Shown: piece by piece, positions 35,968 through 45,185 of the stretch
Layout: every line of letters starts with the position of its first letter
Numbering within the stretch: position 1 is the stretch's first letter
Source: Arthrobacter beigongshangensis
GTDB lineage: Bacteria; Bacillota; Bacilli; Bacillales_A; Planococcaceae
Direction of reading: 5' to 3'
NCBI RefSeq assembly: GCF_016820585.1
Contig: NZ_JADHDX010000009.1
Span: forward strand, 62,001 to 126,000
DNA length: 64,000 bases
The notes under the pieces: generated by a model
Seen by the model: the letters and a program-made list of their open reading frames with translations, nothing else
Databases searched by the model: none
What the model was told of the DNA's origin: nothing
Made by a program: the position numbers and the translations under genes

Positions 35968-36801
35968 TTAACCTTCAACTGCAGCATCTGCCATTCTTTT
36001 CTTCGCAATCCAATCCGTTCCGAATTCAATCAGTGGTGTCATCGGCATAATTTTGCAGGTGGCAAGTCCTAGTAAACCCTCGATACCTACTTCAGGATTT
36101 ACCTCCGTGAACGCCTCGACAAGATTTGGGAAAAAGTCTGAGTCCAAATGCGCCATGTCGTAGGTAGCCCAGACCCGTTCGCCATTTAGCAACACAGCCG
36201 CGCCATCAGGGGAAGTCGTTAGCCCGGGTGCACGATATTCGGCTAGATGAAGGGCGGTACAAGTATCGTAATCGACACCAATCATCACAATTTTTACATC
36301 CGTGCCAAACATCTTCCCGAGTGGAGAAGTCATCCCGAACGAGTCATGTAAGAAATGCCCGTTCATCCAGTCTTTTGCGTGTTGGCCCCACGCCATAAAG
36401 GAGTGGGTAGGGTGAGCACTTCGAATGGTTGCGGGATGACGGTGGAAGCACTCTGCGATTTTTCCCATACCGCGTAAAGATGAAAGATGTGGATCATAGG
36501 CTGGAAGAGATTGGCGGATGTGCTCATACCACTCTTCTGGAACAGGAGGGTTTTTCCAATTAGACGGCTCTGAATTATCAGCGGATTGCGCGGGCATAAT
36601 GATTGTTCCGTCGGAAGTGACTGTTTCCATCAATGCTTCAACGACAGTCTGCGCGCCTCCGGCAATCCAGCCCATCGACTGGAGTGAAGCGTGAACGATG
36701 ATGTTATCACCTGCCTGAATCCCAAGTGTTTGAAGCTGTTGTTGTAACATCGCTTTCGATTGGAAAGAATGTGTACGTTGAATTGTTTTGAGCTCGCTCA
36801 T
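35968..36801 (-). CDS. AAC(3)-family N-acetyltransferase
   Basis: 277 residues of the aminoglycoside 3-N-acetyltransferase (antibiotic_NAT) fold. The region IIVHASLQSMGWIAGGA starts the acetyl-CoA site, TIIMPAQS follows, and the conserved His appears in SAHPTHSFMAWG (about residue 160-170), with GVDYDTCTALHLAE beyond it. Chromosomal Bacillus relatives (YokD, BA2930 group) do not always acetylate aminoglycosides. Start at 36799-36801 with AGGATGATG upstream; it stands alone downstream of trp on the opposite strand. Resistance is possible, not established. Confidence 0.87.
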   Translation of the reverse strand: MSELKTIQRTHSFQSKAMLQQQLQTLGIQAGDNIIVHASLQSMGWIAGGAQTVVEALMETVTSDGTIIMPAQSADNSEPSNWKNPPVPEEWYEHIRQSLPAYDPHLSSLRGMGKIAECFHRHPATIRSAHPTHSFMAWGQHAKDWMNGHFLHDSFGMTSPLGKMFGTDVKIVMIGVDYDTCTALHLAEYRAPGLTTSPDGAAVLLNGERVWATYDMAHLDSDFFPNLVEAFTEVNPEVGIEGLLGLATCKIMPMTPLIEFGTDWIAKKRMADAAVEG

Positions 36802-36942
36802 TCTAACATCATCCTATTCATTTAAAGTATCGTTAGCATAGCAATTATCACTGCATTCGCCAAGAGAAATTTGAATATCCAAGGATTCTAGTTGAAACTT
36901 TTTTCTCTGTGAGCCGTACATATATAAAAGGAGTTGGTCCGA

Positions 36943-37917
36943 TTGGATGCGTATGTGATTAGGCAGGATGTCGAAACGACATATGACAAAGTGAAATCAT
37001 TGGCAGGTTGGTCGGTAGATAAGGCTGTTGTACTGACAATTACATCGTATTACGTCACGTCCGAGCGCGAATTCGATGCGGTTAGCTTAAACCGAACGAT
37101 GGATGCACTGAAAAGTAGGACGGGCTGGCTTTCTCCGTTACGTGGCAATCTTCTTCCTATGATGGCCGCATTTCTCAATCAACCCGGAACCGTGATAGAC
37201 GAAGAGGTAGATCGTTTATTTGCGAAGCAGCAAGTATTAAAGGGTGTCGGTTTTCGCAACACCATCCATTCGTATTTGGCAGCACTTCTGATGACAAACG
37301 ACCAAGACCTCTATGACACTGAAGCAAGGCAAGCTAAGAAGCTATACGATGCTATGAAAAAGCAACATTTCTTTCTGACGTCTGACGATGATTATGCTTA
37401 TGCAGTATTGCTCGGCAAAAGAGGTGCTAATCCGGTTGAACATGCCAGGTCGATGCGAACCTATTACGATGCTTTGCGTACGGAAGGATTCCGTTCAGGC
37501 AATGAACTACAATGGTTATCGCAGGTTATGACGTATGTACACAATGAATTTAATCCAATGCTTGTATCCCGTGCGGTAGAGGTACTTGCTTTTTTCAAGC
37601 AAGAAACTAAGGTACGCCCTGTTCATTATCCGATGATTGGTTTTCTGACTGTATTTGAAGTTGCGGATACTGAACTAAAAAATATCGTTGAATTGACGAA
37701 GGCGTTGGAAGAATCTAAGTTATTTAGATGGAATCGTGAGATGGCCTTGTCGATTGGAATTGGCTACAGCATGCATGAATTAACGGAAAATGTAGATGAG
37801 GCAATGGTTAGCCTTGCAACATCTGTGGAATTGATTTTACAGGCGCAACAAGCTGTGATGGCTGCGACAATGGCGGCTATGGCAGCATCATCTGCAACTA
37901 ACTCAACAAATGGATAG
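36943..37917 (+). CDS. DUF4003-like protein
   Basis: 324 residues, mostly helical, no signal peptide or membrane segment, no catalytic motif I recognise. It resembles the DUF4003 family of Firmicutes. The C-terminus is a low-complexity Ala/Met-rich run (MAATMAAMAASSA), possibly disordered or helical. TTG 36943 has AAAGGAG 9 nt upstream; TTG 36934 is too close to it. Own terminator follows. Confidence 0.75.
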   Translation: MDAYVIRQDVETTYDKVKSLAGWSVDKAVVLTITSYYVTSEREFDAVSLNRTMDALKSRTGWLSPLRGNLLPMMAAFLNQPGTVIDEEVDRLFAKQQVLKGVGFRNTIHSYLAALLMTNDQDLYDTEARQAKKLYDAMKKQHFFLTSDDDYAYAVLLGKRGANPVEHARSMRTYYDALRTEGFRSGNELQWLSQVMTYVHNEFNPMLVSRAVEVLAFFKQETKVRPVHYPMIGFLTVFEVADTELKNIVELTKALEESKLFRWNREMALSIGIGYSMHELTENVDEAMVSLATSVELILQAQQAVMAATMAAMAASSATNSTNG

Positions 37918-37943
37918 ATGTTATATCCCAAAACAGGCGAGTG

Positions 37944-37977
37944 GATTCCTTTTCAAATCGAAAAGGAGTCTTTTTTT
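37944..37977 (+). terminator. Terminator of the DUF4003-like gene
   Basis: Stem GATTCCTTTT/AAAAGGAGTC with one wobble pair and a T7 run (37971-37977). Confidence 0.9.
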
Positions 37978-38119
37978 GTGCCTCAAAATAAAAAATTAAT
38001 TTATTTTCCGAAGTATTATTTGAATTATTACGGTTTGTGAAACGCTTTCATGGCAAGGTTTGTAACCGGTTTGTCATATATGAAATATTTTATGAATTTG
38101 GTATTCTACAAAAACAGTG

Positions 38120-38148
38120 TTGTCATACAAGAATTTGTATAGTATATT
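38120..38148 (+). promoter_or_regulatory. Promoter of the oligopeptide transport operon
   Basis: TTGTCA (38120-38125), 17 bp, TATATT (38143-38148). The spacer contains an inverted repeat ATACAA/TTGTAT (38125-38140) that could be an operator. A TGAAACGCTTTCA near-palindrome at 38038-38050 resembles a catabolite-response element but lacks one base of the usual spacing. Confidence 0.65.
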
Positions 38149-38159
38149 GGGGCAAATGA

Positions 38160-38174
38160 TTTAATCAGAAAATT
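38160..38174 (+). promoter_or_regulatory. CodY-box-like site in the opp leader
   Basis: TTTAATCAGAAAATT matches 11 of 15 positions of the CodY consensus AATTTTCWGAAAATT, with the right half perfect. It lies a few bases after the expected transcription start, where CodY would block elongation or initiation. Peptide transporters are classic CodY targets. Confidence 0.5.
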
Positions 38175-38220
38175 TGCTATTAACAGTTTGTGGTTAACGT
38201 AATGCAAGGAGGAAGTCATC

Positions 38221-39237
38221 TTGGGAAACCCAGTATTGGAAATTGAAAATCTCCGCACATCATTTCGGATTAAAGATGACTATTATGCGGCGGTTGACGG
38301 CGTATCGTTAACGGTTGAAAAAAATGAGCTATTGGCAATCGTTGGAGAATCAGGTTGTGGGAAAAGTGCATTGGCTTTCTCGATAATGGGTCTGCATAAC
38401 AAGGCGAAAGTCGAAGGGAATATCCATTTCAAAAATCATAACATTGCGAATATCTCACCCGCTAAATTGAATAAATTGCGTGGTAAGGAAATGGGCATGA
38501 TTTTTCAAGATTCACTTTCCGCATTGAACCCATTAATGATTATCGGTGAGCAGATTGGTGAAATTATTTATATTCACAATCCGAAGCTTTCGAAAAAGGA
38601 TCGGAAAGAGCGAGTCATCAGCTTGTTACAAAAGGTTGGAATTGTCCGTCCGGAATTTACGTATGACCAATTTCCCCATGAACTATCAGGTGGAATGAGG
38701 CAGCGGGTTGTCATTGCAATGGCGATTGCCAATGAGCCAGAGTTGCTCATTGCAGATGAGCCGACGACTGCATTGGATGTCACGATTCAATCGCAAATTC
38801 TTGATTTGTTGAAGGAGTTAAAAGAGGACAGTCAGGCGGGAATTATTCTGATTACACATGACTTAGCAGTTGTTGCTGAAATGGCAGACCGTGTAGCGGT
38901 AATGTACGCAGGACAGATTGTTGAACTGGCAGATGTTTATACATTATTCGAAAATCCTCTACATCCCTATACAAGGTCATTGTTGAACTCTGTTCCACAT
39001 GCGAATGAAATACAATCTGAACTCCATGTCATTGAGGGGATTGTTCCTTCCTTGCAGAAGCTGGAACGTGAAGGTTGTCGATTTAGTCCGAGAATTCCAT
39101 GGATTGATAGCTCAGCTCATGAAAAAAATCCGGTTTTACATGAAGTCAGTCCAGGTCATTTTGTACGTTGTACTTGTTATCAGCATTTTAGCTTCCCTGA
39201 AAACAGCAAGGAGGATCATCACCATGTCGTTTCTTGA
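38221..39237 (+). CDS. Oligopeptide/dipeptide ABC transporter ATP-binding protein (OppD/DppD)
   Basis: 338 residues. Walker A GESGCGKSA (about residue 43), signature ELSGGMRQR, Walker B LLIADEP, switch His ITHDLAV and the C-terminal oligo_HPY extension are present. In that extension the usual Cys-rich pattern is reduced: GCRF and RCTC remain, but the CP Cys is Ile (RIPW). TTG start with AAGGAGG 7 nt upstream. First gene of a D-F-B-C-A operon, overlapping oppF by 14 nt. Pairs with the next ATPase to energise peptide uptake. Confidence 0.9.
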   Translation: MGNPVLEIENLRTSFRIKDDYYAAVDGVSLTVEKNELLAIVGESGCGKSALAFSIMGLHNKAKVEGNIHFKNHNIANISPAKLNKLRGKEMGMIFQDSLSALNPLMIIGEQIGEIIYIHNPKLSKKDRKERVISLLQKVGIVRPEFTYDQFPHELSGGMRQRVVIAMAIANEPELLIADEPTTALDVTIQSQILDLLKELKEDSQAGIILITHDLAVVAEMADRVAVMYAGQIVELADVYTLFENPLHPYTRSLLNSVPHANEIQSELHVIEGIVPSLQKLEREGCRFSPRIPWIDSSAHEKNPVLHEVSPGHFVRCTCYQHFSFPENSKEDHHHVVS

Positions 39238-40156
39238 AGTCAAAGATTTAAAAGTCCACTTCCCTATTCATGGTGGCATACTTGGCAGGACTGTCGACCA
39301 CGTTCGGGCAGTTGACGGTGTGTCGTTCTCGATTGAAAAGGGGAAAACCTATGGGCTTGTTGGTGAATCGGGATCTGGAAAAACAACGACTGGACGGGCA
39401 ATCATCGGGTTGAATAAAATAACTTCGGGCAAGGTACTTTTTGAAGGACAGGATATTACAGATTTACGTCGTTCAAAAATGGATGCACGCCGTGATATCC
39501 AGATGATATTCCAGGATCCTTATTCTACGTTGAATCCTAAAAAACGTGTATTTGATATTGTTTCCGAGCCACTTCGAAACTATGAAAACCTATCAAAAGG
39601 TGAAGAAAAGAAGCGAGTCCAAGAGTTGTTGGAACTGGTTGGGTTAAGTCCCGAAAGTATACATAAATATCCGCATGAATTTTCGGGCGGGCAACGCCAA
39701 CGGATTGGAATTGCTCGGGCAGTTGCTTTAAAACCAAAACTAATTATTGCGGATGAGCCTGTTTCAGCTCTCGATGTATCTGTTCAAGCGCAGGTTTTGA
39801 ATTTTATGCAGGAGATTCAGAAGGAATTAGGTCTAACATATCTTTTCATCAGTCACGACCTTGGAATTATTAGGCATATGTGTGACCGCATCGGCATTAT
39901 GTATAAGGGACGCTATGTTGAGGAAGGCACACCAGATGATATCTTCAACGATCCACAGCATATTTACTCAAAACGGCTTGTTGCGGCGATTCCCGATATT
40001 GACCCTCGGAAACGTGCGCAACAATCACAGTTCCGCCAACAAGTAAAACAAGAGTATGAGCAGTCCTATAACGATTATTTCGATGACTTGGGCTTGGCCT
40101 ATAACTTACAGCCGGTATCGGACACACATTTAGTGGCTTTGCCTGGGAGAGGGTGA
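39224..40156 (+). CDS. Oligopeptide/dipeptide ABC transporter ATP-binding protein (OppF/DppF)
   Basis: 310 residues. Walker A GESGSGKTT, signature EFSGGQRQR, Walker B LIIADEP, and ISHDLGI with OppF-like MYKGRYVEEG. Start ATG 39224 follows a perfect AAGGAGG; 75 in-frame codons upstream are inside the previous gene's reading area and ignored. Partner of the preceding ATPase. Confidence 0.92.
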   Translation: MSFLEVKDLKVHFPIHGGILGRTVDHVRAVDGVSFSIEKGKTYGLVGESGSGKTTTGRAIIGLNKITSGKVLFEGQDITDLRRSKMDARRDIQMIFQDPYSTLNPKKRVFDIVSEPLRNYENLSKGEEKKRVQELLELVGLSPESIHKYPHEFSGGQRQRIGIARAVALKPKLIIADEPVSALDVSVQAQVLNFMQEIQKELGLTYLFISHDLGIIRHMCDRIGIMYKGRYVEEGTPDDIFNDPQHIYSKRLVAAIPDIDPRKRAQQSQFRQQVKQEYEQSYNDYFDDLGLAYNLQPVSDTHLVALPGRG

Positions 40157-40161
40157 ATAGT

Positions 40162-41127
40162 ATGTGGAAATTCACTGTACGTCGAATTGGAATTATGATT
40201 CCACAAATAGCGTTGCTAAGTATTTTGGTCTTTATAATGGCAAAAATGATGCCTGGGGATGCGTTAAGTGGTTTGATTGATCCGAGTATTGATCCAGCTG
40301 CGATGGAAGCTCAGCGCGTAAGGCTGGGGTTGGATAATCCTTGGTATGTCCAATATATGGATTGGATTAAAGGAATCGTGCTAGACGGAAGTTTTGGACA
40401 ATCGTTTCGTTTTAAAATGCCAGTTACTGAATTAATTGCTCAACGAATGACCAATACATTTTGGTTGTCACTTATGACATTATTCTTGACGTATTTGATC
40501 GCAATTCCTCTTGGGATTACGAGTGGTCGTTTTAATGATACATGGGGTGACCGTTTAATAACGGGTTATACGTACTTAGGATTTGCTGCTCCATTATTCA
40601 TATTTGCATTAGTGATGCTTTGGATATTTGGTTTTAATCTTGGTTGGTTCCCTACTGGAGGGAGTGTAAAGCCTGGTCTTACACCAGGGACATTCGAATA
40701 TGTTGTAAGTAAACTTCAGCACTTAATGCTGCCTTCCTTGTCAATGGCACTGATTGCAACGGTTTCGACCGTTCAGTATTTACGCAGTGAAATTATTGAT
40801 ACAAAACAGAAGGAATTTGTTGTCACTGCGAGGGCAAAGGGTGCATCTGAATCTCGTGTTTATAACCGCCATATTTTACGGAATTCCTTGTTGCCAATTG
40901 CTGCATTCTTTGGCTATGAAATTACGGGTTTAATTGGCGGGACGGTCTTTATTGAAAGTATCTTTGGATATCCAGGGATGGGCCGGCTATTTTTGGAATC
41001 TATTACATTACGCGATTTTAGCGTAGTGACCGCCGTGGTTATCATATTTGGGGTTGCTGCGATTTTAGGTGCATTGCTCTCGGATATTATCTTAAGTATT
41101 GTGGACCCACGTATTCGCATAAAATAA
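40162..41127 (+). CDS. Oligopeptide/dipeptide ABC transporter permease (OppB/DppB)
   Basis: 321 residues with six predicted membrane helices. The binding-protein-dependent EAA loop is visible as VTARAKGASESRVYNRHILRN. ATG 40162 follows GAGAGGGTG; GTG 40153 overlaps the previous stop and is less likely. Forms the channel with the next gene product. Confidence 0.92.
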   Translation: MWKFTVRRIGIMIPQIALLSILVFIMAKMMPGDALSGLIDPSIDPAAMEAQRVRLGLDNPWYVQYMDWIKGIVLDGSFGQSFRFKMPVTELIAQRMTNTFWLSLMTLFLTYLIAIPLGITSGRFNDTWGDRLITGYTYLGFAAPLFIFALVMLWIFGFNLGWFPTGGSVKPGLTPGTFEYVVSKLQHLMLPSLSMALIATVSTVQYLRSEIIDTKQKEFVVTARAKGASESRVYNRHILRNSLLPIAAFFGYEITGLIGGTVFIESIFGYPGMGRLFLESITLRDFSVVTAVVIIFGVAAILGALLSDIILSIVDPRIRIK

Positions 41128-41156
41128 GAACTCGATAGACTTTGAGGTGATTAAGG

Positions 41157-42065
41157 TTGGAAATGAAAATTGCTCAATTACCTGATAATACCCATAGTGA
41201 TGATAGAAGTCCATCTGGTTGGCATATAATTTGGCGTGAAATTGTCCGCGATAAATTAGCCTTTGTGTCATTGGTTTTTCTTATACTGATTATGGCGTTC
41301 GTTTATGGTATATCGCTATTTTTAGATCAAAGTGAAATTGTTAAAGTTGATTTGTTCTCTATTCACAAGCCTCCATCCGAGCAGTTTTGGCTGGGGACGG
41401 ATCATGGTGGGCGCGATGTTTTCGGACAATTGATTATAGGGACGCGGAATTCACTGACGATTGGGATTCTCGTGACAGTCATGACAGGCGTCATCGGGAT
41501 TTTGGTTGGTTTGATCTCGGGGTATTATGGCGGGAAGGTCGATAATGTTTTAATGCGAACAGTAGACTTTTTCATGATTTTACCGTTCTTGATGATTGTT
41601 ATTGTATTTGTATCTGTTATGCCAAAATATTCGATTTTGTCATTCTCCTTGATCATGACGGCCTTTTTGTGGATGGGAAAAGCAAGGTTAATAAGATCGA
41701 AAGCATTGCAGGAAAGAGAGCTGGACTATGTTCAAGCTTCCAAGACACTTGGTTCCTCGAATTTTAAAATTATGTTTTCGCAAGTGCTGCCTAATTTAAG
41801 CTCCATTATTATTGTTTCTATGACTTTGAATTTAGCAGCAAATATTGGATTGGAATCAGGCCTATCGTTTTTAGGATTTGGTTTTCCTGAAAGCACACCG
41901 AGTCTCGGGACACTCGTTAGTTATGCAAGAAACCCGCAAACGTTGGAATTTAGATGGTGGATTTGGTTGCCTGCATCTTTACTAATTTTAGTACTGATGT
42001 TGAGTATAAATAATGTCGGTCAAGCGTTAAAACGTGCGACTGACGCAAGGCAAAGAAGAGGATAA
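41157..42065 (+). CDS. Oligopeptide/dipeptide ABC transporter permease (OppC/DppC)
   Basis: 302 residues with N-terminal OppC_N (membrane helix about 28-50) followed by the permease domain; LGTDHGGRDVFGQLIIGTRN and an EAA loop (YVQASKTLGSSNFKIMFSQ) are diagnostic. TTG 41157 or ATG 41163 could start it; GAGGTG and AAGG sites support each, so the N-terminus is uncertain by two residues. Confidence 0.92.
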   Translation: MEMKIAQLPDNTHSDDRSPSGWHIIWREIVRDKLAFVSLVFLILIMAFVYGISLFLDQSEIVKVDLFSIHKPPSEQFWLGTDHGGRDVFGQLIIGTRNSLTIGILVTVMTGVIGILVGLISGYYGGKVDNVLMRTVDFFMILPFLMIVIVFVSVMPKYSILSFSLIMTAFLWMGKARLIRSKALQERELDYVQASKTLGSSNFKIMFSQVLPNLSSIIIVSMTLNLAANIGLESGLSFLGFGFPESTPSLGTLVSYARNPQTLEFRWWIWLPASLLILVLMLSINNVGQALKRATDARQRRG

Positions 42066-42083
42066 GAAAGGGGAGAGATTGAT

Positions 42084-43934
42084 ATGGTAGGGAAGAAAAG
42101 TGCAAGTAAAATTTTGTTCGCAATGCTACTTGTTTTGCTGCTCGCTTTAGCTGCGTGCAATAAGACTGATGATGCAAAGCCAGCAGATTCAGGTGACAAG
42201 CCGGCAGATACGCCGAAAGAAGAGGAGAAAGAAAAAGAAGAGGATAGCGGCGAAAAACTCTATTCAATTGATGATTTCAGTAACATTAAAACAAATGAGG
42301 GAACAGCAATCGAAGGTGGTTCATTTACATTTGGACTCGTTTCCGATACTGCATTTGAAGGAACGTTGAACTTTAACTTCTATTCAGGTAATCCTGATGC
42401 ACAAGTTCTTCAGTGGTTTGACGAAGGATTCTTAACATGGGATGAAAACTACGTGTACACAAATGATGGTGCTGCAACGTATGAAACATCCGAAGACAAC
42501 AGAACATTCACATTCACGATTAAAGACAATGTTAACTGGCATGATGGTCAGCCGGTTACAGCTGAAGACTGGTTATTTGCGCACCAAGTTATAGCACATC
42601 CTGAATATGATGGTCCGCGTGCTGGAGATGTAACGAACATTGAAGGTATGGATGAATATATTGCTGGTACAGCAGATACGATTTCTGGTATTGAAGTTGT
42701 GAGTGATAAAATATTGAAAATTACGTATAAAGAAGCAACGCCGTCGTTGATCACAGGTGGAATTTGGACGTATCCACTTGCGAAGCATATCTTTGGAGAT
42801 ATGGCGGTAAAAGACATTTCTTCTTCTCCAGAAGTACGTCAAAATCCAATTGGTTTTGGTCCGTTTAAAGTAGACACAATTACTCCTGGTGAATCTGTTA
42901 CATTTACGAAGAACGAAGACTACTGGCGTGGTGCTCCAAAGCTTGACACAGTTACATTAAAAGTTATCAATCCGAACGTTGTTGTGCAAGCGTTGAAAAA
43001 AGGTGAAGTAGACACAGTGAGTGACTTCCCAGTTACTCAATACCCAGACAATGCTGACATGTCAAACGTCGAATTCCTTGGTGCAATTGACCGTGCGTAT
43101 TCGTATGTTGGATTTAAACTAGGTACTTGGGATGCTGAAAATAAAGTTGTAAAATATGATCCGACGAAGAAAATGGCAGATAAAAATCTTCGTAAAGCAA
43201 TGTGGCACGCTGTAGATAATAATGCAGTAGGTGATAGATTCTATCACGGGCTACGTTGGGCAGCAACAACTCTAATCCCACCGTCCCACCCAGAGTTCCA
43301 CGATGCAACAAACCCAGGCGCTGCGTATGATCCTGAGTTAGCAAAACAAATTCTAGAAGATGCTGGATACAAAGATGTTGATGGTGATGGTATCCGTGAA
43401 GATAAAGATGGTAACCCATTAGTAATGTCTTATGCTTCTATGTCAGGTGATGATATTGCTGAGCCATTGGCGCAGTATTATATCCAAGCATGGGAAGCTG
43501 TAGGCTTGAAAGTAGAACTATTAGATGGCCGTTTACATGAGTTCAATAGCTTCTATGATCGCGTAGGTAACAAAGGTAATGACGATCCAGCTGTTGATAT
43601 TTATGCAGGTGCTTGGGGTGTAGGTATTGACGTAGATCCAAACGGATTGTACGCTAACAATGCTTTGTATAACTTCTCACGTTGGGAAAACGAGGAAAAT
43701 GCTAGTTTACTAGCGGCAGGTATTTCTGAAGAAGCATTTGACGTAGAAAAGCGTAAAGCAATCTACAATGAGTGGCAACAACTGATGGTTGAAGAAGTTC
43801 CCGTGTTCCCGACGCTATACCGTTCACTAGTTGTACCGGTTAATAATCGCGTACAAAACTATGCGATTGGTGATGGAACAGGTCTATATTTAAATGATAT
43901 TCAAGTAACTGCTGATGCACCGATTGCTGAATAA
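42084..43934 (+). CDS. Peptide-binding lipoprotein (OppA/DppA family)
   Basis: 616 residues. Signal peptide with lipobox LAAC (Cys about residue 25), then an acidic low-complexity linker (Asp/Glu/Lys) to about residue 57 and a solute-binding family 5 domain. It captures peptides outside the membrane and delivers them to the OppBC channel. The neighbouring muropeptide-cleaving enzymes suggest cell-wall peptides among its ligands, which is inference. Strong GGGGAGAG site; last gene of the operon. Confidence 0.93.
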   Translation: MVGKKSASKILFAMLLVLLLALAACNKTDDAKPADSGDKPADTPKEEEKEKEEDSGEKLYSIDDFSNIKTNEGTAIEGGSFTFGLVSDTAFEGTLNFNFYSGNPDAQVLQWFDEGFLTWDENYVYTNDGAATYETSEDNRTFTFTIKDNVNWHDGQPVTAEDWLFAHQVIAHPEYDGPRAGDVTNIEGMDEYIAGTADTISGIEVVSDKILKITYKEATPSLITGGIWTYPLAKHIFGDMAVKDISSSPEVRQNPIGFGPFKVDTITPGESVTFTKNEDYWRGAPKLDTVTLKVINPNVVVQALKKGEVDTVSDFPVTQYPDNADMSNVEFLGAIDRAYSYVGFKLGTWDAENKVVKYDPTKKMADKNLRKAMWHAVDNNAVGDRFYHGLRWAATTLIPPSHPEFHDATNPGAAYDPELAKQILEDAGYKDVDGDGIREDKDGNPLVMSYASMSGDDIAEPLAQYYIQAWEAVGLKVELLDGRLHEFNSFYDRVGNKGNDDPAVDIYAGAWGVGIDVDPNGLYANNALYNFSRWENEENASLLAAGISEEAFDVEKRKAIYNEWQQLMVEEVPVFPTLYRSLVVPVNNRVQNYAIGDGTGLYLNDIQVTADAPIAE

Positions 43935-43945
43935 TAAGTTTTTAT

Positions 43946-43988
43946 AAAATCTGTGGGGGGAGTATTTCCCTCACAGATTTTTATTTTT
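43946..43988 (+). terminator. Terminator of the opp-like operon
   Basis: Stem AAAATCTGTG with CACAGATTTT plus inner GGG/CCC pairing, followed by TTATTTTTATTT. Confidence 0.9.
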
Positions 43989-44025
43989 ATTTAGCAAATT
44001 CGATTGAATGGAAAGCGAAGCGTCA

Positions 44026-44050
44026 GCCTCCAGCGGACGTAACAGATTTT
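44026..44050. repeat. Degenerate copy of one arm of the 11880-11951 inverted repeat
   Basis: GCCTCCAGCGG through AGATTTT matches the reverse complement of the 11927-11951 arm at 19 of 25 positions by eye. There is no second arm here. Similarity is modest and could be chance; listed because both lie in intergenic DNA. Confidence 0.3.
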
Positions 44051-44151
44051 AGTGTTGGCATAATGATGTGTGCATGTTGCGTATGATAAACTTAAGATGG
44101 CTAAGTTATCATAAGAAATACGATTTGTCATATAGAGGGGAAGAGAAGATA

Positions 44152-45075
44152 GTGAAAATACGACCACAGCGTTTACAACAAGGGGATACGATTGGTATTA
44201 TTGCGCCGGCAGGTCCGCCGAATCAAGAAAGATTAAATCGTTCGTTGGCATTTTTGGAGAGTTTAGGGTTGCAATGGCGATTTGGCAACAGCGTGAAAAA
44301 TGTGAACGGTTATCTAGCTGGAACGGATGAGGAACGTTTGAATGATTTGCAAGATATGTTCGCCGATCCAACGATTAAAGGGATTTTTTGTGCAAGAGGA
44401 GGTTACGGTTCAGCGCGCTTTGCCGATAAAATTGATTATCAACTGATGCGGGAAAATCCGAAAGTATTTTGGGGATTTAGTGATATTATATTTTTGCATA
44501 CTGCGATGGGATTGTATTCTAATCTTGTGACGTTCCATGGCCCAATGCTGGCGACGAATGTTGCGAAAGACTCGTTCCATGAATTGTCTGCGAAAATGTT
44601 TCAACAGTTATTTGAGCCAATTGAACTTCATTACACAGAAGCGATTGGACCCCTTGAGACAGTATCTGGTGGTATAGCACAAGGTGAAGTAGTTGGTGGA
44701 AATTTGTCTTTATTGGCAAGTGGCATTGGTACGAAATTTGAAGTGGATACGAAAGGTAAATTGCTGCTGGTGGAGGATGTGGGTGTGGAGCCCTATGAAG
44801 TTGACCGTTTGTTCAATCAGCTGCGATTGGCGGGTAAATTAGAGGCTGCAGCAGGATTTATGATTGGTGATTTTGCGGATGCCGCACCACAAGATCAGGA
44901 CGAATCACTAACACTTGATGACGTCATTGACCATTATTTGCGAGACCTTGGTAAGCCGGTTGTGAAAGGGTTCAAAATCGGTCATTGCGAGCCGCATTTT
45001 GCGATACCACTTGGTGTGGAGGCAAGGCTCGACGCGGATAATCGGACGTTGACCATTTTGCCAGGCGTAGAGTGA
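44152..45075 (+). CDS. Muramoyltetrapeptide LD-carboxypeptidase (S66, LdcA/YkfA-like)
   Basis: 307 residues. The S66 catalytic Ser is in CARGGYGSARF (about residue 88), the Glu in EDVGVEPYEVDR and the His in HCEPHFAIPLG. It removes the terminal D-Ala from murein tetrapeptides in the cytosol. GTG 44152 is the start with GAGGGGAAGAG upstream; the open frame runs 28 codons further without a site. It lies between a peptide transporter and an NlpC/P60 gene, like ykfA beside dpp in B. subtilis. Confidence 0.9.
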   Translation: MKIRPQRLQQGDTIGIIAPAGPPNQERLNRSLAFLESLGLQWRFGNSVKNVNGYLAGTDEERLNDLQDMFADPTIKGIFCARGGYGSARFADKIDYQLMRENPKVFWGFSDIIFLHTAMGLYSNLVTFHGPMLATNVAKDSFHELSAKMFQQLFEPIELHYTEAIGPLETVSGGIAQGEVVGGNLSLLASGIGTKFEVDTKGKLLLVEDVGVEPYEVDRLFNQLRLAGKLEAAAGFMIGDFADAAPQDQDESLTLDDVIDHYLRDLGKPVVKGFKIGHCEPHFAIPLGVEARLDADNRTLTILPGVE

Positions 45076-45185
45076 TAAGTAATAGGCGGAGTGAATTTTA
45101 TCGATTACTGATTAGCTTTTGACAGCTGATTGAAACTGGCTTTACGGCACTGGTATGAGGGTTCATTGAGAGGAGAGCGGAGAAA

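Noticed and set aside
38036-38051. Catabolite-response element before the peptide transporter
   Set aside because: The palindrome lacks one base of the standard spacing and mismatches conserved positions; kept only as a remark.
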